34,360 nucleotides of DNA from Branchiostoma floridae (Eukaryota > Chordata > Leptocardii > Amphioxiformes > Branchiostomatidae): assembly GCF_000003815.2 (NCBI RefSeq), contig NW_023365828.1:1-34360 (forward strand), in the 5' to 3' direction. Below are positions 1 to 8,997 of this stretch, piece after piece. Position numbers and translations under genes: made by a program. Position 1 is the stretch's first letter. Each line of letters opens with the position of its first letter. The notes beneath the pieces were generated by a model. That model was not told the origin of the DNA, did no database searches, and saw only the letters and a program-made list of their open reading frames with translations.

Positions 1-88
1 GAGACTGCATTTTGAATATCGATCTTTACTGAATAAGGCAAGTTCATCTAAGTTGATTCAATGCGTTGTTTAATCGTTCTTTGTCCAG

Positions 89-308
89 GAAACCACGCCT
101 TTTCGGTCGTCAGTACTTCAGAACAGACGTACAAAGGAGTAGGCTTCCTCCTCATCCATGCGACAGTGCCTGCAGACTTTCAGTCGGCCAGTGAGAACTG
201 GTGCAGGGACTACCAGAACCTCTGTGCGGAGTACGATAAGAGACCGACGGGTACTGGATTGGATGGAACCCTAGGTTGGGACATGTCGTGGAATACCAGA
301 GCTGGCAG
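89..308 (+). CDS. exon of extracellular multidomain protein (Cys-containing module, first half)
   Basis: Internal exon. The acceptor is a pyrimidine-rich tract ending in ..ctttgtccag (AG at 87-88) and the donor is GT at 309 (gcag|gtagga). It starts in phase 1 and ends in phase 2 (two bases 'ag' left over). The reading contains YKGVGFLLIHATVPADF and WCRDYQNLCAEYDKRPTG, with two cysteines. It joins in frame to the exon at 624-898, where ag+c makes Ser. I do not recognise a named Pfam domain. The WC..Y..LC..Y..RPTG pattern resembles a cysteine-containing module I recall from predicted lancelet secreted proteins, from memory only. The apparent ATG at 61 lies upstream of the acceptor and is probably intronic. 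Role inferred: extracellular adhesion or recognition, because an EGF exon follows. Confidence 0.6.
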
Positions 309-404
309 GTAGGACCTGTGACATGCAGAGCAGTTCTTCTACGTGCTGTCAGTAACTTTTCTCTCGTCATCTGTGCTGGTGATAAGAAATAGAAAATAAA
401 AGGG

Positions 405-600
405 AGGGGGGAGAGGGGGCGAATCCGCAGCCCGATGGCACACAAAGTTTTGCCTGCACGTAAAGTTACGGCGTGTCTGCGTGCTCCAAAATCCGTAGGA
501 TTCCCTACGAGTTCGTACGGATCCCAAAAGATTGCCCACGTTTTGGCACGTAGACAGTACGTATTTGCACGTACGGCGGGTTGTGCCCTTAGCTTTAAGT
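405..600 (+). repeat. half copy of the 'CGTACG' foldback element inside intron
   Basis: This intronic stretch between exons 89-308 and 624-898 matches the half of the element that lies at 28407-28601, in the same orientation. It includes ggcgtgtctgcgtgctcc, attgcccacgttttggcacg and the terminal gcacgtacggcgggttgtgcc. The other terminal half is missing. Its end at ~598 abuts ttagctttaag, close to the 3' splice site at 622. Confidence 0.75.
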
Positions 601-623
601 TAAAACTGTTGTGGTGTTTCCAG

Positions 624-898
624 CTGCGTGACTGGTTACGGCTCAGACCCCTACATCAACAACGTGCTCGGTGACGAGTCTCAGTCGCCGACTGAGGACA
701 TAAAAGCGATGGTGGTCCGGGCTCTAGGAGTCCAAGATTCGTATGCATATGGTAGATGTTTCGGCTTTCTGTATTGTGACCCCGGCGAATGCCACCGTGA
801 CCTAGCCGGCATCTCGTTCAGTCTTCACAGTACATATGCCGCAGTCAACGACCCGGGTCACGACCGCACTGTGTTCACCGTGTGTACAGGCAAATTAG
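624..898 (+). CDS. exon of extracellular multidomain protein (Cys-containing module, second half)
   Basis: Internal exon. The acceptor is gtttccag|c (AG at 622-623) and the donor is ttag|gtaagt, a strong consensus at 899. It enters in phase 2 and leaves in phase 1. The reading starts CVTGYGSDPYINNV and continues through CFGFLYCDPGECHRD to FTVCTG, with five cysteines. Together with 89-308 it gives a 165-codon unit (220+275=495 nt) with phase-1 introns on both sides, the usual architecture of shuffled extracellular modules. The leftover 'g' plus 'gc' of the next exon (2860) makes Gly, so the chain runs on into an EGF module. Function beyond extracellular protein is unknown. The GTG at 628 is not a start codon. 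Confidence 0.62.
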
Positions 899-1268
899 GT
901 AAGTACTTAGTAAGTTAGTTTCATATCACAAATGCACAATATAAACAACCATTCAAAGCTCCCAGGATCGATCAAAATTTGATTGATACCAGCTTTATAT
1001 GGTCTCCTAGTCCTAGTTCAATTTATGCATTTACGCAAATACATTCAATACTGTGAAGATATTTTAATCTATACAGATGCTGTCATAAGTATGATTTGAT
1101 TTTTGCAAATCGCTCTTTTGATTTATGCAAATTTATCTATTGCTTTTGTAACGACGCTTGTCCAGCTGTTAGCCTCTTAAGCAAAACATACCAAAAATAT
1201 TGGTACTGCAAGGGTAGTAGAGGTCATGTGTACAAATTACCAAACGGCGGTTATGATGAAACGAATTC

Positions 1269-1523
1269 NNNNNNNNNNNNNNNNNNNNNNNNNNNNNNNN
1301 NNNNNNNNNNNNNNNNNNNNNNNNNNNNNNNNNNNNNNNNNNNNNNNNNNNNNNNNNNNNNNNNNNNNNNNNNNNNNNNNNNNNNNNNNNNNNNNNNNNN
1401 NNNNNNNNNNNNNNNNNNNNNNNNNNNNNNNNNNNNNNNNNNNNNNNNNNNNNNNNNNNNNNNNNNNNNNNNNNNNNNNNNNNNNNNNNNNNNNNNNNNN
1501 NNNNNNNNNNNNNNNNNNNNNNN
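1269..1523. other. assembly gap (255 N)
   Basis: Run of N inside the intron between exons 624-898 and 2860-2985. Predicted readings across it are meaningless. Confidence 0.99.
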
Positions 1524-1559
1524 TGCAGCGAGCTTGGTATGTTTTTTGCGGTTTGTTTT

Positions 1560-2400
1560 GGGCAGCATAAGTCAAAATCTAGCTGGGCGATTTCACGAAA
1601 CTTGGTAGGTGTGTAGCGGTTTTGGAGAGGAAGGTCAAGTGCGAAAATGGTTTACCTGGCTCTTACCTACGGTGCTGTAGCTGGATTTGTATGTAAGTGC
1701 GTTTGTCTGTATGCAAGATAACTCGAGAACCCTTGAATGGATCCTGATTATATTTGTTAGGTGGATGGGGGTTAGGAAAACGAAGGTCAAGTTCGATAAT
1801 GGGCACCCTAGTGGCTGCCTAAGGTACTGCAGCAAAACTTTTAACTGTGGTCATGATTTTTGAGTGGTAGATAGCCCTTGGAACAGAGAGTAACTGCTGT
1901 GAGTTTGGACCCCCTAGCGGCTTTTTGGGAACTGCAGACACCGATTTCCGTTCAAACTTTGGACGAGGATAACTCGAGAACGTGTAAACGGATCATCAGG
2001 ATTTTCAGTATGTAGATAGAATGAGTGATGACTTAAACAATGTAATACTAATTATGCAAATCAGTAGCTAATTTGCATAATTGATGAGGAAAGTTCATAA
2101 ATCCATTCCAACAGCATATAACTCAAGAAGCTGTGTATGGATTTTCATGATATTTAGTATTTAAGTAGCGGTTGCGGAAAGGAAGGTTGTGTTCGAAAAT
2201 AGTTGACGTAGCATTTTCCGTTAGGACGGTAGCGGGCCGAGTGTGTGCGTCCGTTTGTTTGTGGAATGCATAACTCGAGAAGCCTTGAAAAAATCCTGAT
2301 AATATTTGGTAGGTGGGTAGGGGTCAGGAAAACGAAGATAATATATATGATAGTGGCCCCCCTAGCGGCTTCCTAAGGTACTGCAGCAAAACTTATTAAC
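1560..2400 (+). repeat. degenerate satellite-like repeat with recurring 'taactcgagaa' core
   Basis: The motif (a)taactcgagaa followed by ..tggatcctgat.. recurs at about 1718, 1968, 2117 (aactcaagaag) and 2268. Between these are recurring ttggtaggtg.gtag.ggt, gaaggtcaagttcgaaaatgg and cctagcggcttcctaaggtactgcagcaaaactt segments. The units are diverged and irregular in spacing (roughly 150-300 bp), so this is either an old tandem family or a composite transposon interior. A reverse-oriented diverged copy lies at 13490-14160. Confidence 0.6.
2050..2082. repeat. perfect octamer-containing inverted repeat
   Basis: Twelve-base arms AATTATGCAAAT and ATTTGCATAATT are separated by nine bases. Each arm contains the POU-type octamer ATGCAAAT. 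It lies inside the satellite-like repeat. Binding is inferred from motif identity only. Confidence 0.5.
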
Positions 2401-2402
2401 AG

Positions 2403-2712
2403 AAATAAACTGTGCTCTATATATCTCATTTTGACCTATATCTATGGACACAGCTGTTATACAGATGTTTTGCTGGAGCTGGACGCCCTTACACTGGGGA
2501 CAAAGTCTTTGACAAGCATGAAATTCTGATTGACCAGGGATGCTACCAGGTCATCTGTCAGGTCACAGTCTGGTTTTTGGCAATATCTGTGTGTTTGTGA
2601 GGAACATAGTTCATGCAGTCATTTGCTATTTAGTAATACATGAACAAGACCTTAAAGTCTTAAATAAAGACATGATTATTTGGCGAAGAGATGGGTTCGT
2701 TGAACTCTAGTT
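2403..2712. repeat. left copy of inverted repeat pair (partner 6529-7016)
   Basis: Matches the reverse complement of 6529-7016. Shared blocks include ctcattttgacctatat, gaaattctgattgaccaggg, catgcagtcatttgctattta and gttgaactctagtt. It lies in the intron just upstream of the EGF exon. The partner carries an extra ~160 bp. Confidence 0.75.
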
Positions 2713-2859
2713 TTATATCATTTTATCTACTTTTTTGAAAATGACAACAAAATCAGTACAGTTTTTGCCCATTTAGAACCTTGCTTCCACACTGAACAGC
2801 ATACCAAAGGTTGTGACAGTAATGTTTTTTCCTATTACCCTGCTTTTTACTCTCTGTAG

Positions 2860-2985
2860 GCAATGATGCATGCAAAACAGCAAACGGTGGCTGTGCGGAT
2901 GTCTGTATCCACACTCAGATCGGCACCAGGTGTCTCTGCACACAGCCAGGCTTCAGACTCATGGCAGATGGTCGTGGCTGTGAGG
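2860..2985 (+). CDS. exon encoding one complete EGF-like domain
   Basis: Exon of exactly 126 nt (42 codons), phase 1-1. The acceptor is tttttactctctgtag|g and the donor is gagg|gtgag. The translation has the EGF cysteine pattern with Cys at exon residues 5, 12, 16, 25, 27 and 41. It includes NDACKTANGGCADVC and CLCTQPGF, as in NGGC-type EGF modules of LDL-receptor/fibrillin-like proteins. The usual calcium-binding signature is absent: there is no D-x-D/N-E before Cys1, no Asp/Asn hydroxylation site after Cys3 and no aromatic residue before Cys5. It is therefore probably a non-calcium EGF. A symmetric phase-1 exon is expected for EGF exon shuffling. It follows the exon ending at 898 across a ~1.96 kb intron. 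No later exon of this gene could be identified in the window. Confidence 0.85.
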
Positions 2986-3239
2986 GTGAGAAAATGTTTC
3001 AATGGAATTCTGTGTCATAGTTTGCCTGTAATATTGTAATAAGGTTGCTAGGAGAAACGTTCCCGTGCTTTGGAGGATAGTGGTACTTTTGTTTGTTTGT
3101 TTATTTATTCGCACACTAATAGTGTTACATTAAAACACATAACGGAAACAATGGATAAAACAGGTGCAGGAGGAGGGAAAAAGCTTGTGAAGCTTATACT
3201 TAGCCCTCCTCCTTTAAACTAAACAAAATTGATTATGAT

Positions 3240-3477
3240 ATATAATAATAAAGTAAAGTAATACATAGAATAATAATGATACAATAAGGATAAACAAGTA
3301 ATTAATGGTATGAATTAACAATGAATGATAAAGTAACGTAATATGTAGAAAATGATAATGATGCAATAAGGATAACCATGTAATTAATGGTTTGACTTAA
3401 CAATAAATAATAAATCAGCATAACACTTAGAAAATGATAATAGTGCAATAAGGATGATCAAATAATGGAATGAATTA
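3240..3477. repeat. ~80-bp AT-rich tandem repeat (about 3 copies) running into a gap
   Basis: The anchor g.(t)gcaataaggat occurs at about 3280, 3361 and 3443, giving a period of 80-82. Units share aagtaattaatggt.tgaattaacaat. The array runs into the N run at 3478, so the true copy number is unknown. It appears to be part of the 3' untranslated region of the minus-strand retrotransposon. Confidence 0.65.
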
Positions 3478-3580
3478 NNNNNNNNNNNNNNNNNNNNNNN
3501 NNNNNNNNNNNNNNNNNNNNNNNNNNNNNNNNNNNNNNNNNNNNNNNNNNNNNNNNNNNNNNNNNNNNNNNNNNNNNNNN
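3478..3580. other. assembly gap (103 N)
   Basis: N run inside the decayed retrotransposon, probably caused by the adjacent tandem repeat. Confidence 0.99.
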
Positions 3581-4111
3581 CTTAAGGGAGGGGGGAAGAT
3601 CGTTCCATAGGGTAACACACTTGTATGTAACAGACATTTGGGCAAGAGAGGTTCTGAATAGGGGGATGTGCAGATTTGTGCTTTTGGCGAGTTTGATAAT
3701 TGTGAAACTGCGAGCGAAAATTAAGAAAGCTGTCAAAGGTATCGGGGAGAGTACGGTTTATGTGTTGGGCTGTGAATAGAGCAAGTTGAAATCTGTTAAC
3801 GTCATAGATATTCAAAATTCTAAGTTTCTCAAATAGTGGTGAAGAGTGAGTATAGAAACTCGAACATGTCGCAATGCGTAGAAATTTTTTCTGTAGAATT
3901 AATAAAGTTTTTCACAGAGGCCTCCAAGAATGTAAAGCAAACATGGAACGTAATTAACGACTTTCTTACCAAATACCTAAAATATCGATGCCCTGTGAAA
4001 TGGAAGCAGTAACAGGGTGTTCGTTAATTTATGACCATAATGTCATTTACCAACACGGATGAACTTTTATGCTAGGATAAATATAATATATACATATATA
4101 ATGTAATATAA

Positions 4112-4540
4112 TTGTTTTGTTATTGTTATTGGGTGGGCCGACTACTCTCTTTTGGCAGCCAGGGGCTGAATTGCGAGGAGCTTACAATAGGTTGGGCTAA
4201 TCGCAAGGGTTTGGAGCGAGCTGCCATTCGGCGGTGACCTCAATACGACAGTAATTGCCCCAGGTGCGGCCAGGGACTGTAGGTTTTGAACCACTCACAC
4301 CGCACCATCGCACGGGTTCGTTAACGTGCTCGAGGTGTGGCTGTCCCCAAACACGGGACCTCCATTTAATGTCCTGTCAAAGGGACGGCCCTAACCGAAG
4401 CTAGGTACTCATTTTTAGCTGAGTAAAATGAGGAAAGCCGTGTAAAGTGCCTTTCCCAAGGGCACAAGATCGTTGACACGGCACGGCAGACCTCTCGGAC
4501 CGAGCCAAACACGCTGCCGCTGCGCCACGTGATCTCACGT
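4112..4540 (-). mobile_element. tRNA-derived SINE, near full length
   Basis: In minus orientation it begins with a tRNA-like head whose A box fits (tggcgcagcggcagcg, around 4513-4528). It continues with a conserved central block (cttgtgcccttgggaaaggc), a body with ggacattaaatggaggtccc and cagctcgctccaaacccttg, and ends in cggcccacccaataac plus an (AATAACA)n tail seen at 4112-4130. The B box is degenerate. The 3' half recurs in plus orientation at 6290-6524. Mobilisation would depend on a partner LINE, which I cannot name. Confidence 0.75.
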
Positions 4541-4589
4541 GTCATAATGCTATATATGTATATTTTCCAGGTATTAGGTATTAGGTAGA

Positions 4590-4644
4590 TAAGTATTATT
4601 ATCATCATCATCATCACCACATCACAATCATCATCATCAACATC
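4590..4644. repeat. ATC-rich microsatellite at gap edge
   Basis: A (tca/atc)n-type simple repeat lies between the SINE and the N gap, and runs into the gap. Confidence 0.85.
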
Positions 4645-5213
4645 NNNNNNNNNNNNNNNNNNNNNNNNNNNNNNNNNNNNNNNNNNNNNNNNNNNNNNNN
4701 NNNNNNNNNNNNNNNNNNNNNNNNNNNNNNNNNNNNNNNNNNNNNNNNNNNNNNNNNNNNNNNNNNNNNNNNNNNNNNNNNNNNNNNNNNNNNNNNNNNN
4801 NNNNNNNNNNNNNNNNNNNNNNNNNNNNNNNNNNNNNNNNNNNNNNNNNNNNNNNNNNNNNNNNNNNNNNNNNNNNNNNNNNNNNNNNNNNNNNNNNNNN
4901 NNNNNNNNNNNNNNNNNNNNNNNNNNNNNNNNNNNNNNNNNNNNNNNNNNNNNNNNNNNNNNNNNNNNNNNNNNNNNNNNNNNNNNNNNNNNNNNNNNNN
5001 NNNNNNNNNNNNNNNNNNNNNNNNNNNNNNNNNNNNNNNNNNNNNNNNNNNNNNNNNNNNNNNNNNNNNNNNNNNNNNNNNNNNNNNNNNNNNNNNNNNN
5101 NNNNNNNNNNNNNNNNNNNNNNNNNNNNNNNNNNNNNNNNNNNNNNNNNNNNNNNNNNNNNNNNNNNNNNNNNNNNNNNNNNNNNNNNNNNNNNNNNNNN
5201 NNNNNNNNNNNNN
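4645..5213. other. assembly gap (569 N)
   Basis: N run flanked by simple and tandem repeats on both sides. Confidence 0.99.
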
Positions 5214-5466
5214 ATTTTGTTTCCGATTATCACTGTGCATACCATTTTTGATTATTCTTATTATTTAATTGAATATGTATTGTATATAAGTTATTGTTTG
5301 TTTCCGATTATTCCTGTATATACCATTGTTGACTCTTATTATTTACTTGTATTGTGTATTTTGTTTCGGGGAGACAACTTGCAGAGGTGGTATCACCTGT
5401 TTTGTCAACCCACCATTTATGGGAAGTGTAATAAACAAATAAACAATAAACAAATAATAATGCGAT
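5214..5466 (+). repeat. 80-bp tandem units and A-rich tail, probable non-LTR 3' end
   Basis: gtttccgattat..ctgt..ataccat occurs at 5219 and 5299 (period ~80), followed by tttcggggagacaactt and an (ATAAACA)n-type tail (5430-5460). This arrangement, tandem units then an A-rich tail, looks like the 3' untranslated end of a plus-strand non-LTR retrotransposon whose coding part would lie in the gap. No coding motif is visible, so the assignment is tentative. Confidence 0.4.
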
Positions 5467-5479
5467 AAATATGAAAATG

Positions 5480-6289
5480 TAGAAATGGGCCCATACAGCA
5501 CTTTGTTTACAAGTTAGTTGAGTAGTAAAATACGAGAAGTAAAAAGATTCTTGTTTTACCATATCAAATCCATTACTTCTTTTCTTTACATAGATTTTAG
5601 CTTTGCTTAGAATCATATATCTTTCCTAAGGTGCTTTTTTGTGCATGCTGGCAGTTTTCCATATGGATAAAGCGATGGACCCAAAACAACATGTTGTTTT
5701 TCAAGTTTCTTGAGTAGTAAAATAACACTTGAGAAATGGCGAGTGCCACAATGCATTACTGTGTACTTGTAGACACGCCCCAGTTCTCATGTACATTGCA
5801 GAAAATGTACCCATATGTTTTTGCAGGTAGCCAGAAGGTTTTGTTTTACATAGAGAAGTCAAGAAAGAAAAAAAAAGGTCGTGGTTCGGCAGTGTCAAAT
5901 GCATCACCGCTTCTTAAACGTTTCCTAAACACAGATAACACTAACAAAATGCAAGCGCTTAAAACTTGCAACTTCATTGTTGTCACAGTAGACTGACTAC
6001 TCTTTGTTGTTGTAGTGAACGAGGAAAATGCCTGATGCCATAATAACCTGGTACTTATTGATTGAAGCTCCTTTAACTATTTTCTTCATAAAAATCTGGA
6101 ATACTGTGCTCTACATGTAAGCCTGAACCACTGAAGAAACCATATTGGTGAAACCGAAATCTGTACATGTGTGGCACACTAAATTAAAGTTACTTACAGG
6201 AACTGTGGCTCCAGCTGTCTTACTGATGGGGTGACTGTGGTGAGAAAGATGTCAATTAGCTTGAGGATCAGTCCGCTCTGGTATATGAT
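5480..6289. other. non-coding stretch with one diverged duplication
   Basis: No supportable gene. Two diverged copies of a segment (atgg.ccca..aca followed by caagtt..ttgagtagtaaaata) lie at about 5485-5535 and 5673-5727. The remainder shows no clear element. Short open readings here have no recognisable motifs. Confidence 0.5.
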
Positions 6290-6524
6290 GATAGTCCCTT
6301 GGCCGCACCTTGGACCATTACTGTCGCATTAAGGTCTGAAATCTGAGTGGCGCCGAATGGCAGCTCGCTCCAGACACTTGCGACAGGCAGTTGTATTGAT
6401 GTCACCTGAGTGGCGCCGAAAAGCAGCTCGCTCCAGACCCTTGCGATTTAGCCCCGCCTATTGTAAGCTCCTCGCAATGCGGCCTCTGGTTGCCAAAAGA
6501 GAGTAGTCGGCCCACCTAATAACC
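6290..6524 (+). mobile_element. 3' half of the tRNA-SINE, with internal duplication
   Basis: It matches the reverse complement of the 3' part of the 4112-4540 SINE (agtcccttggccgcacc.., ccaaaagagagtagtcggcc, cacctaataac tail). A segment gagtggcgccgaa..gcagctcgctccagac occurs twice (about 6343 and 6408), a local tandem duplication of about 65 bp. The tRNA head is absent. Its tail directly abuts the inverted repeat starting at 6529. Confidence 0.75.
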
Positions 6525-6528
6525 AACT

Positions 6529-7016
6529 AGAGTTCATCGAACACATCCCTTTGCCAAATACTTATGCCTTTATTAATACTTTAAGGTCTTTTTCATGCAT
6601 TACTAAATAGTACCTACCCCAATAGCAAATGACTGCATGAACTTGTGCTCCTCACAAACCCACAAATGCTACCAAAGATAACCTTCTTGGCCAACTGGTG
6701 ACAATGGAATTATGTACACTGTTGTGATAGTTTCTAGCGCAACTTTCATAGTGCTTTGTTAAAATCATGTAGTCTCTACCAGACTCCAGCCTGGCCGAAT
6801 AGTGTTGATGATAGGGGGCATTGAACTGTGACCAAAGATAACGTCAGTGGTAGCATCCCTGGTCAATCAGAATTTCATGCTTGTCAAGAGGATTTTCACA
6901 GTGTTAGGGCATCCAGGTCACAAGGCTTCTCAGGCAAAACATCTGGCAAACAGCTGTGTCCTTAAATATAGGTCAAAATGAGATGCATCTGTATATAGAA
7001 AACACTGTTTATTTCT
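6529..7016. repeat. right copy of inverted repeat pair (partner 2403-2712)
   Basis: Reverse complement of 2403-2712, with an extra segment (6683-6842) bracketed by the 12-bp direct repeat accaaagataac at 6671-6682 and 6831-6842. The extra segment is absent from the partner, so it looks like a later insertion with target duplication. Confidence 0.7.
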
Positions 7017-7154
7017 GTTGATTGGATAACTTTCCCTAAGTAATTATCACTGCACGAAATCAATAATTTCCAGGTGTTTCAAGGGACTTACACACCTGTG
7101 AAATGTTCTGTGTCCTGGCTGTGTACATGACTTTCCTGGTTCGGCGTGTAATGT

Positions 7155-7178
7155 CCTTGTTTTTGCCGGGGCGCCGCA
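7155..7178. repeat. GC-rich hairpin
   Basis: gccggggcgcc and ggcgcccggc form a near-perfect stem around a short loop. It sits in otherwise AT-rich DNA. It could form a strong RNA hairpin if transcribed, but it is not followed by a T run. Confidence 0.45.
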
Positions 7179-7239
7179 GGCGCCCGGCTTTGTCCCCGGT
7201 TTAATGGTTCGTCCTTGGATGGGTCTGCTATGGTCGCAA

Positions 7240-7357
7240 AATGTACCGTGCGTTTTTACGACAATTCTCAGCCCTTCTCAGCCCTTCAAATAAACGCAAT
7301 GTACCGTGCGTTTTTACGACAATTCTCAGCCCTTCTTAGCCCTTCAAATAAACGTTG
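7240..7357. repeat. 58-bp direct tandem duplication
   Basis: Two nearly identical units beginning tgtaccgtgcgtttttacga and ending cccttcaaataaacg. They differ by a single t/c in the ttct(c/t)agccc part. A reverse-oriented cgcacggttcattttgcga at 7497-7515 suggests these lie inside a larger foldback. Confidence 0.8.
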
Positions 7358-7526
7358 TAAGAATACTGTTTATCCATGACCTCTACTCGTACAGAAAACA
7401 TTGCAGCGCTCATTAGCAAAGTCTAGGAAAGGAAAATGTTTCTTGATTTGCAGTAAAACACTGGTCATGTAACATTTGAGGAGTTGTCGTTAAATCGCAC
7501 GGTTCATTTTGCGATAGCGTTGACGG

Positions 7527-7751
7527 GTCCGGGTATTTAGCGGAATAACCCGGAATAACCCGGAATAACCCGGAATAACCTTAATAAAGGATGAAAGCTA
7601 CCGAAATACAGTGTGCTTTGATAAGTTAAGATCGCAGAATGCAATATTTTGGCATAAAATAATGTATATATGGCCATGGGAACAAGAAATATTACGGTTA
7701 TTCCGGGTTATTCCGGGTCATTTCGGGTTATTCCGGTAAATACCCTCACGG
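7527..7751. mobile_element. MITE-like foldback with 10-bp subterminal iterons
   Basis: The left end has gggtattta then four copies of cggaataacc (7541-7580). The right end has four copies of the complementary ggttattccg type (7696-7735, one variant ggtcatttcg) then taaataccc. A 10-bp direct repeat gcgttgacgg lies outside at 7517-7526 and 7752-7761 and is a candidate target duplication. There is no ORF inside, so it is a non-autonomous element. The superfamily is not assigned. Confidence 0.7.
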
Positions 7752-7882
7752 GCGTTGACGGTGCGGAGGAGGTGAGATTTTTATCGTACAGAAATTGGTA
7801 CAGTTTGTAAAGTTATCTTTCTGGAATTCGGATGTATTAAAATATAACATTACATTCTAAGGCGTAGTGTCATGTGAGTAAA

Positions 7883-8140
7883 ATGAGCACGACATTTGAC
7901 GAAAGATTTTGTGGAGGGTATACAGTCAAGTTTATTGTGCAACGATTGGAACAGTTTACGTGCGGGTGGGAGGGGGGCGTGCGTCTATATATGCAGCTGC
8001 AGGAGGTCCTGCAGGACATTTTCGATCGTAAGAGTAACGTACAATTTGAAAAGATAGTGATCATGAATTCGGACACATTGAAACATATTTCCAAGGAACG
8101 GTATATAGTTTTTTTAGTAAAACCAGTGTGTGGGGATTGA
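7883..8140 (+). CDS. hypothetical small ORF (85 codons), doubtful
   Basis: ATG at 7883 with in-frame codons to TGA at 8138-8140. The reading contains FCGGYTVKFIVQRLEQF and QLQEVLQDIFDRKSNV. I recognise no family. The 3' half of this DNA (gcaggacattttcgatcgta... to ..aaacatatttccaa) recurs in diverged form at 8195-8285 with an interrupted frame. That argues that the region is a repeat and not a conserved gene. There is no splice or promoter evidence. Confidence 0.2.
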   Translation: MSTTFDERFCGGYTVKFIVQRLEQFTCGWEGGVRLYMQLQEVLQDIFDRKSNVQFEKIVIMNSDTLKHISKERYIVFLVKPVCGD

Positions 8141-8290
8141 CGAGAATTTAGATAGTTTAATGGTGCACTGTGCTTGAGCCGATGCGAGGCATTATGCAGG
8201 GCATTTTTGATTGTAAAAATATCGTACAAGTTGAAAAGATGGATCGGATTCTAATACATTAAAACATACATTTCCAAAGAATAGTAGAAA
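7990..8290. repeat. diverged tandem duplication
   Basis: Segment 7999-8110 (cctgcaggacattttcgatcg..gtacaatttgaaaagat..catttccaaggaa) is repeated in diverged form at 8195-8285 (atgcagggcatttttgattg..gtacaagttgaaaagat..catttccaaagaa). Confidence 0.65.
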
Positions 8291-8651
8291 ACAACGGATT
8301 GTAGCTAACTGTTAAACAATCAGCAAAGCAGTTGGCAAGATGTCACACCTGAACTTTTGTAGATTTTTGCTTTTTGTTGGTACTAGTAAGATGTTATGTG
8401 ATCAAGACAATATTTTCTTTCTGTTTCAGTGACGCCTTAGACTGTTCTCTGCTATATATACAAGTGACACAGTAATATACAGAAACTTACAGCTAGCAAA
8501 AGTCTGTACTCAATAAGATTTTACACAGTACACATTTATACTTCTTCTGCTGAAATCTACGCATTACATTTTGCATCCAACCAAAGAGGTTTGAAAGAGA
8601 GTCCTTGATCCAACCAAATTAGACCTTGAGACCTATTAACAGATCATTGAT

Positions 8652-8962
8652 CACTGTGCATTTTGCACATACCAGACTCAATCGTGCCACTGAGCACTGC
8701 ATTTTGCACACACCAGACCAATTGTGCCACTGAGCACTGTGCATTTTGCACACACCAGACCTATCGTGCCATTGAGCACTGTGCATTTTGCACACACCAG
8801 ACCTATCGTGCCATTGAGCACTGTGCATTTTGCACACACCAGACCAATCGTGCCATTGAGCACTGTGCATTTTGCACACACCAGACCAATCGTGCCATTG
8901 AGCACTGTGCATTTTGCACACACCAGACTCAATCGTGCCACTGAGCACTGTGCATTGTGCAA
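8652..8962. repeat. 42-bp minisatellite, about 7.4 copies, each with a TGTGCA dyad
   Basis: Units start (cactg) at 8652, 8695, 8735, 8777, 8819, 8861, 8903 and 8946, giving spacings of 43, 40, 42, 42, 42, 42 and 43, with the last copy partial. Most units contain TGTGCATTTTGCACA, a 6-bp inverted repeat with a 3-bp spacer. Variation is limited to positions such as acctatcg/accaatcg/actcaatcg. The apparent proteins on both strands here are products of the repeat (42 = 14 codons), not genes. The array ends 36 bp before the ATG of the protease-like ORF. Confidence 0.92.
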
Positions 8963-8997
8963 ATAAAGTCAAGCAAAGAACACATATATTGTGAACA

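Larger units (their letters stand above)
3083..3970 (-). mobile_element. 5'-truncated, decayed non-LTR retrotransposon (reverse transcriptase C-terminus)
   Basis: On the minus strand the stretch upstream of the gap reads as the C-terminal end of a non-LTR reverse transcriptase: LQKKFLRIATCSSFYTHS, PLFEKLRILNIYDVNRFQL, then after a frameshift near 3690 RTSLAQMSVTYKCVTLWNDL and PPSLK. An upstream segment (CLLYILGGLCEKLY) is in another frame, giving a second frameshift near 3918. An N gap (3478-3580) cuts it. The 3' end contains ~80-bp tandem units (3240-3477), a GGAGGAGGG hairpin (3170-3212) and an (AAAC)n-like tail seen on the plus strand as tttgtttgtttattta at 3088. It is in the region after the EGF exon, so it is intronic or downstream. 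It is non-functional: only about 110 RT codons remain. Confidence 0.75.

Noticed and set aside
4614-5245. Open readings of ~200 codons on the minus strand
   Set aside because: They are almost entirely N and carry no information.
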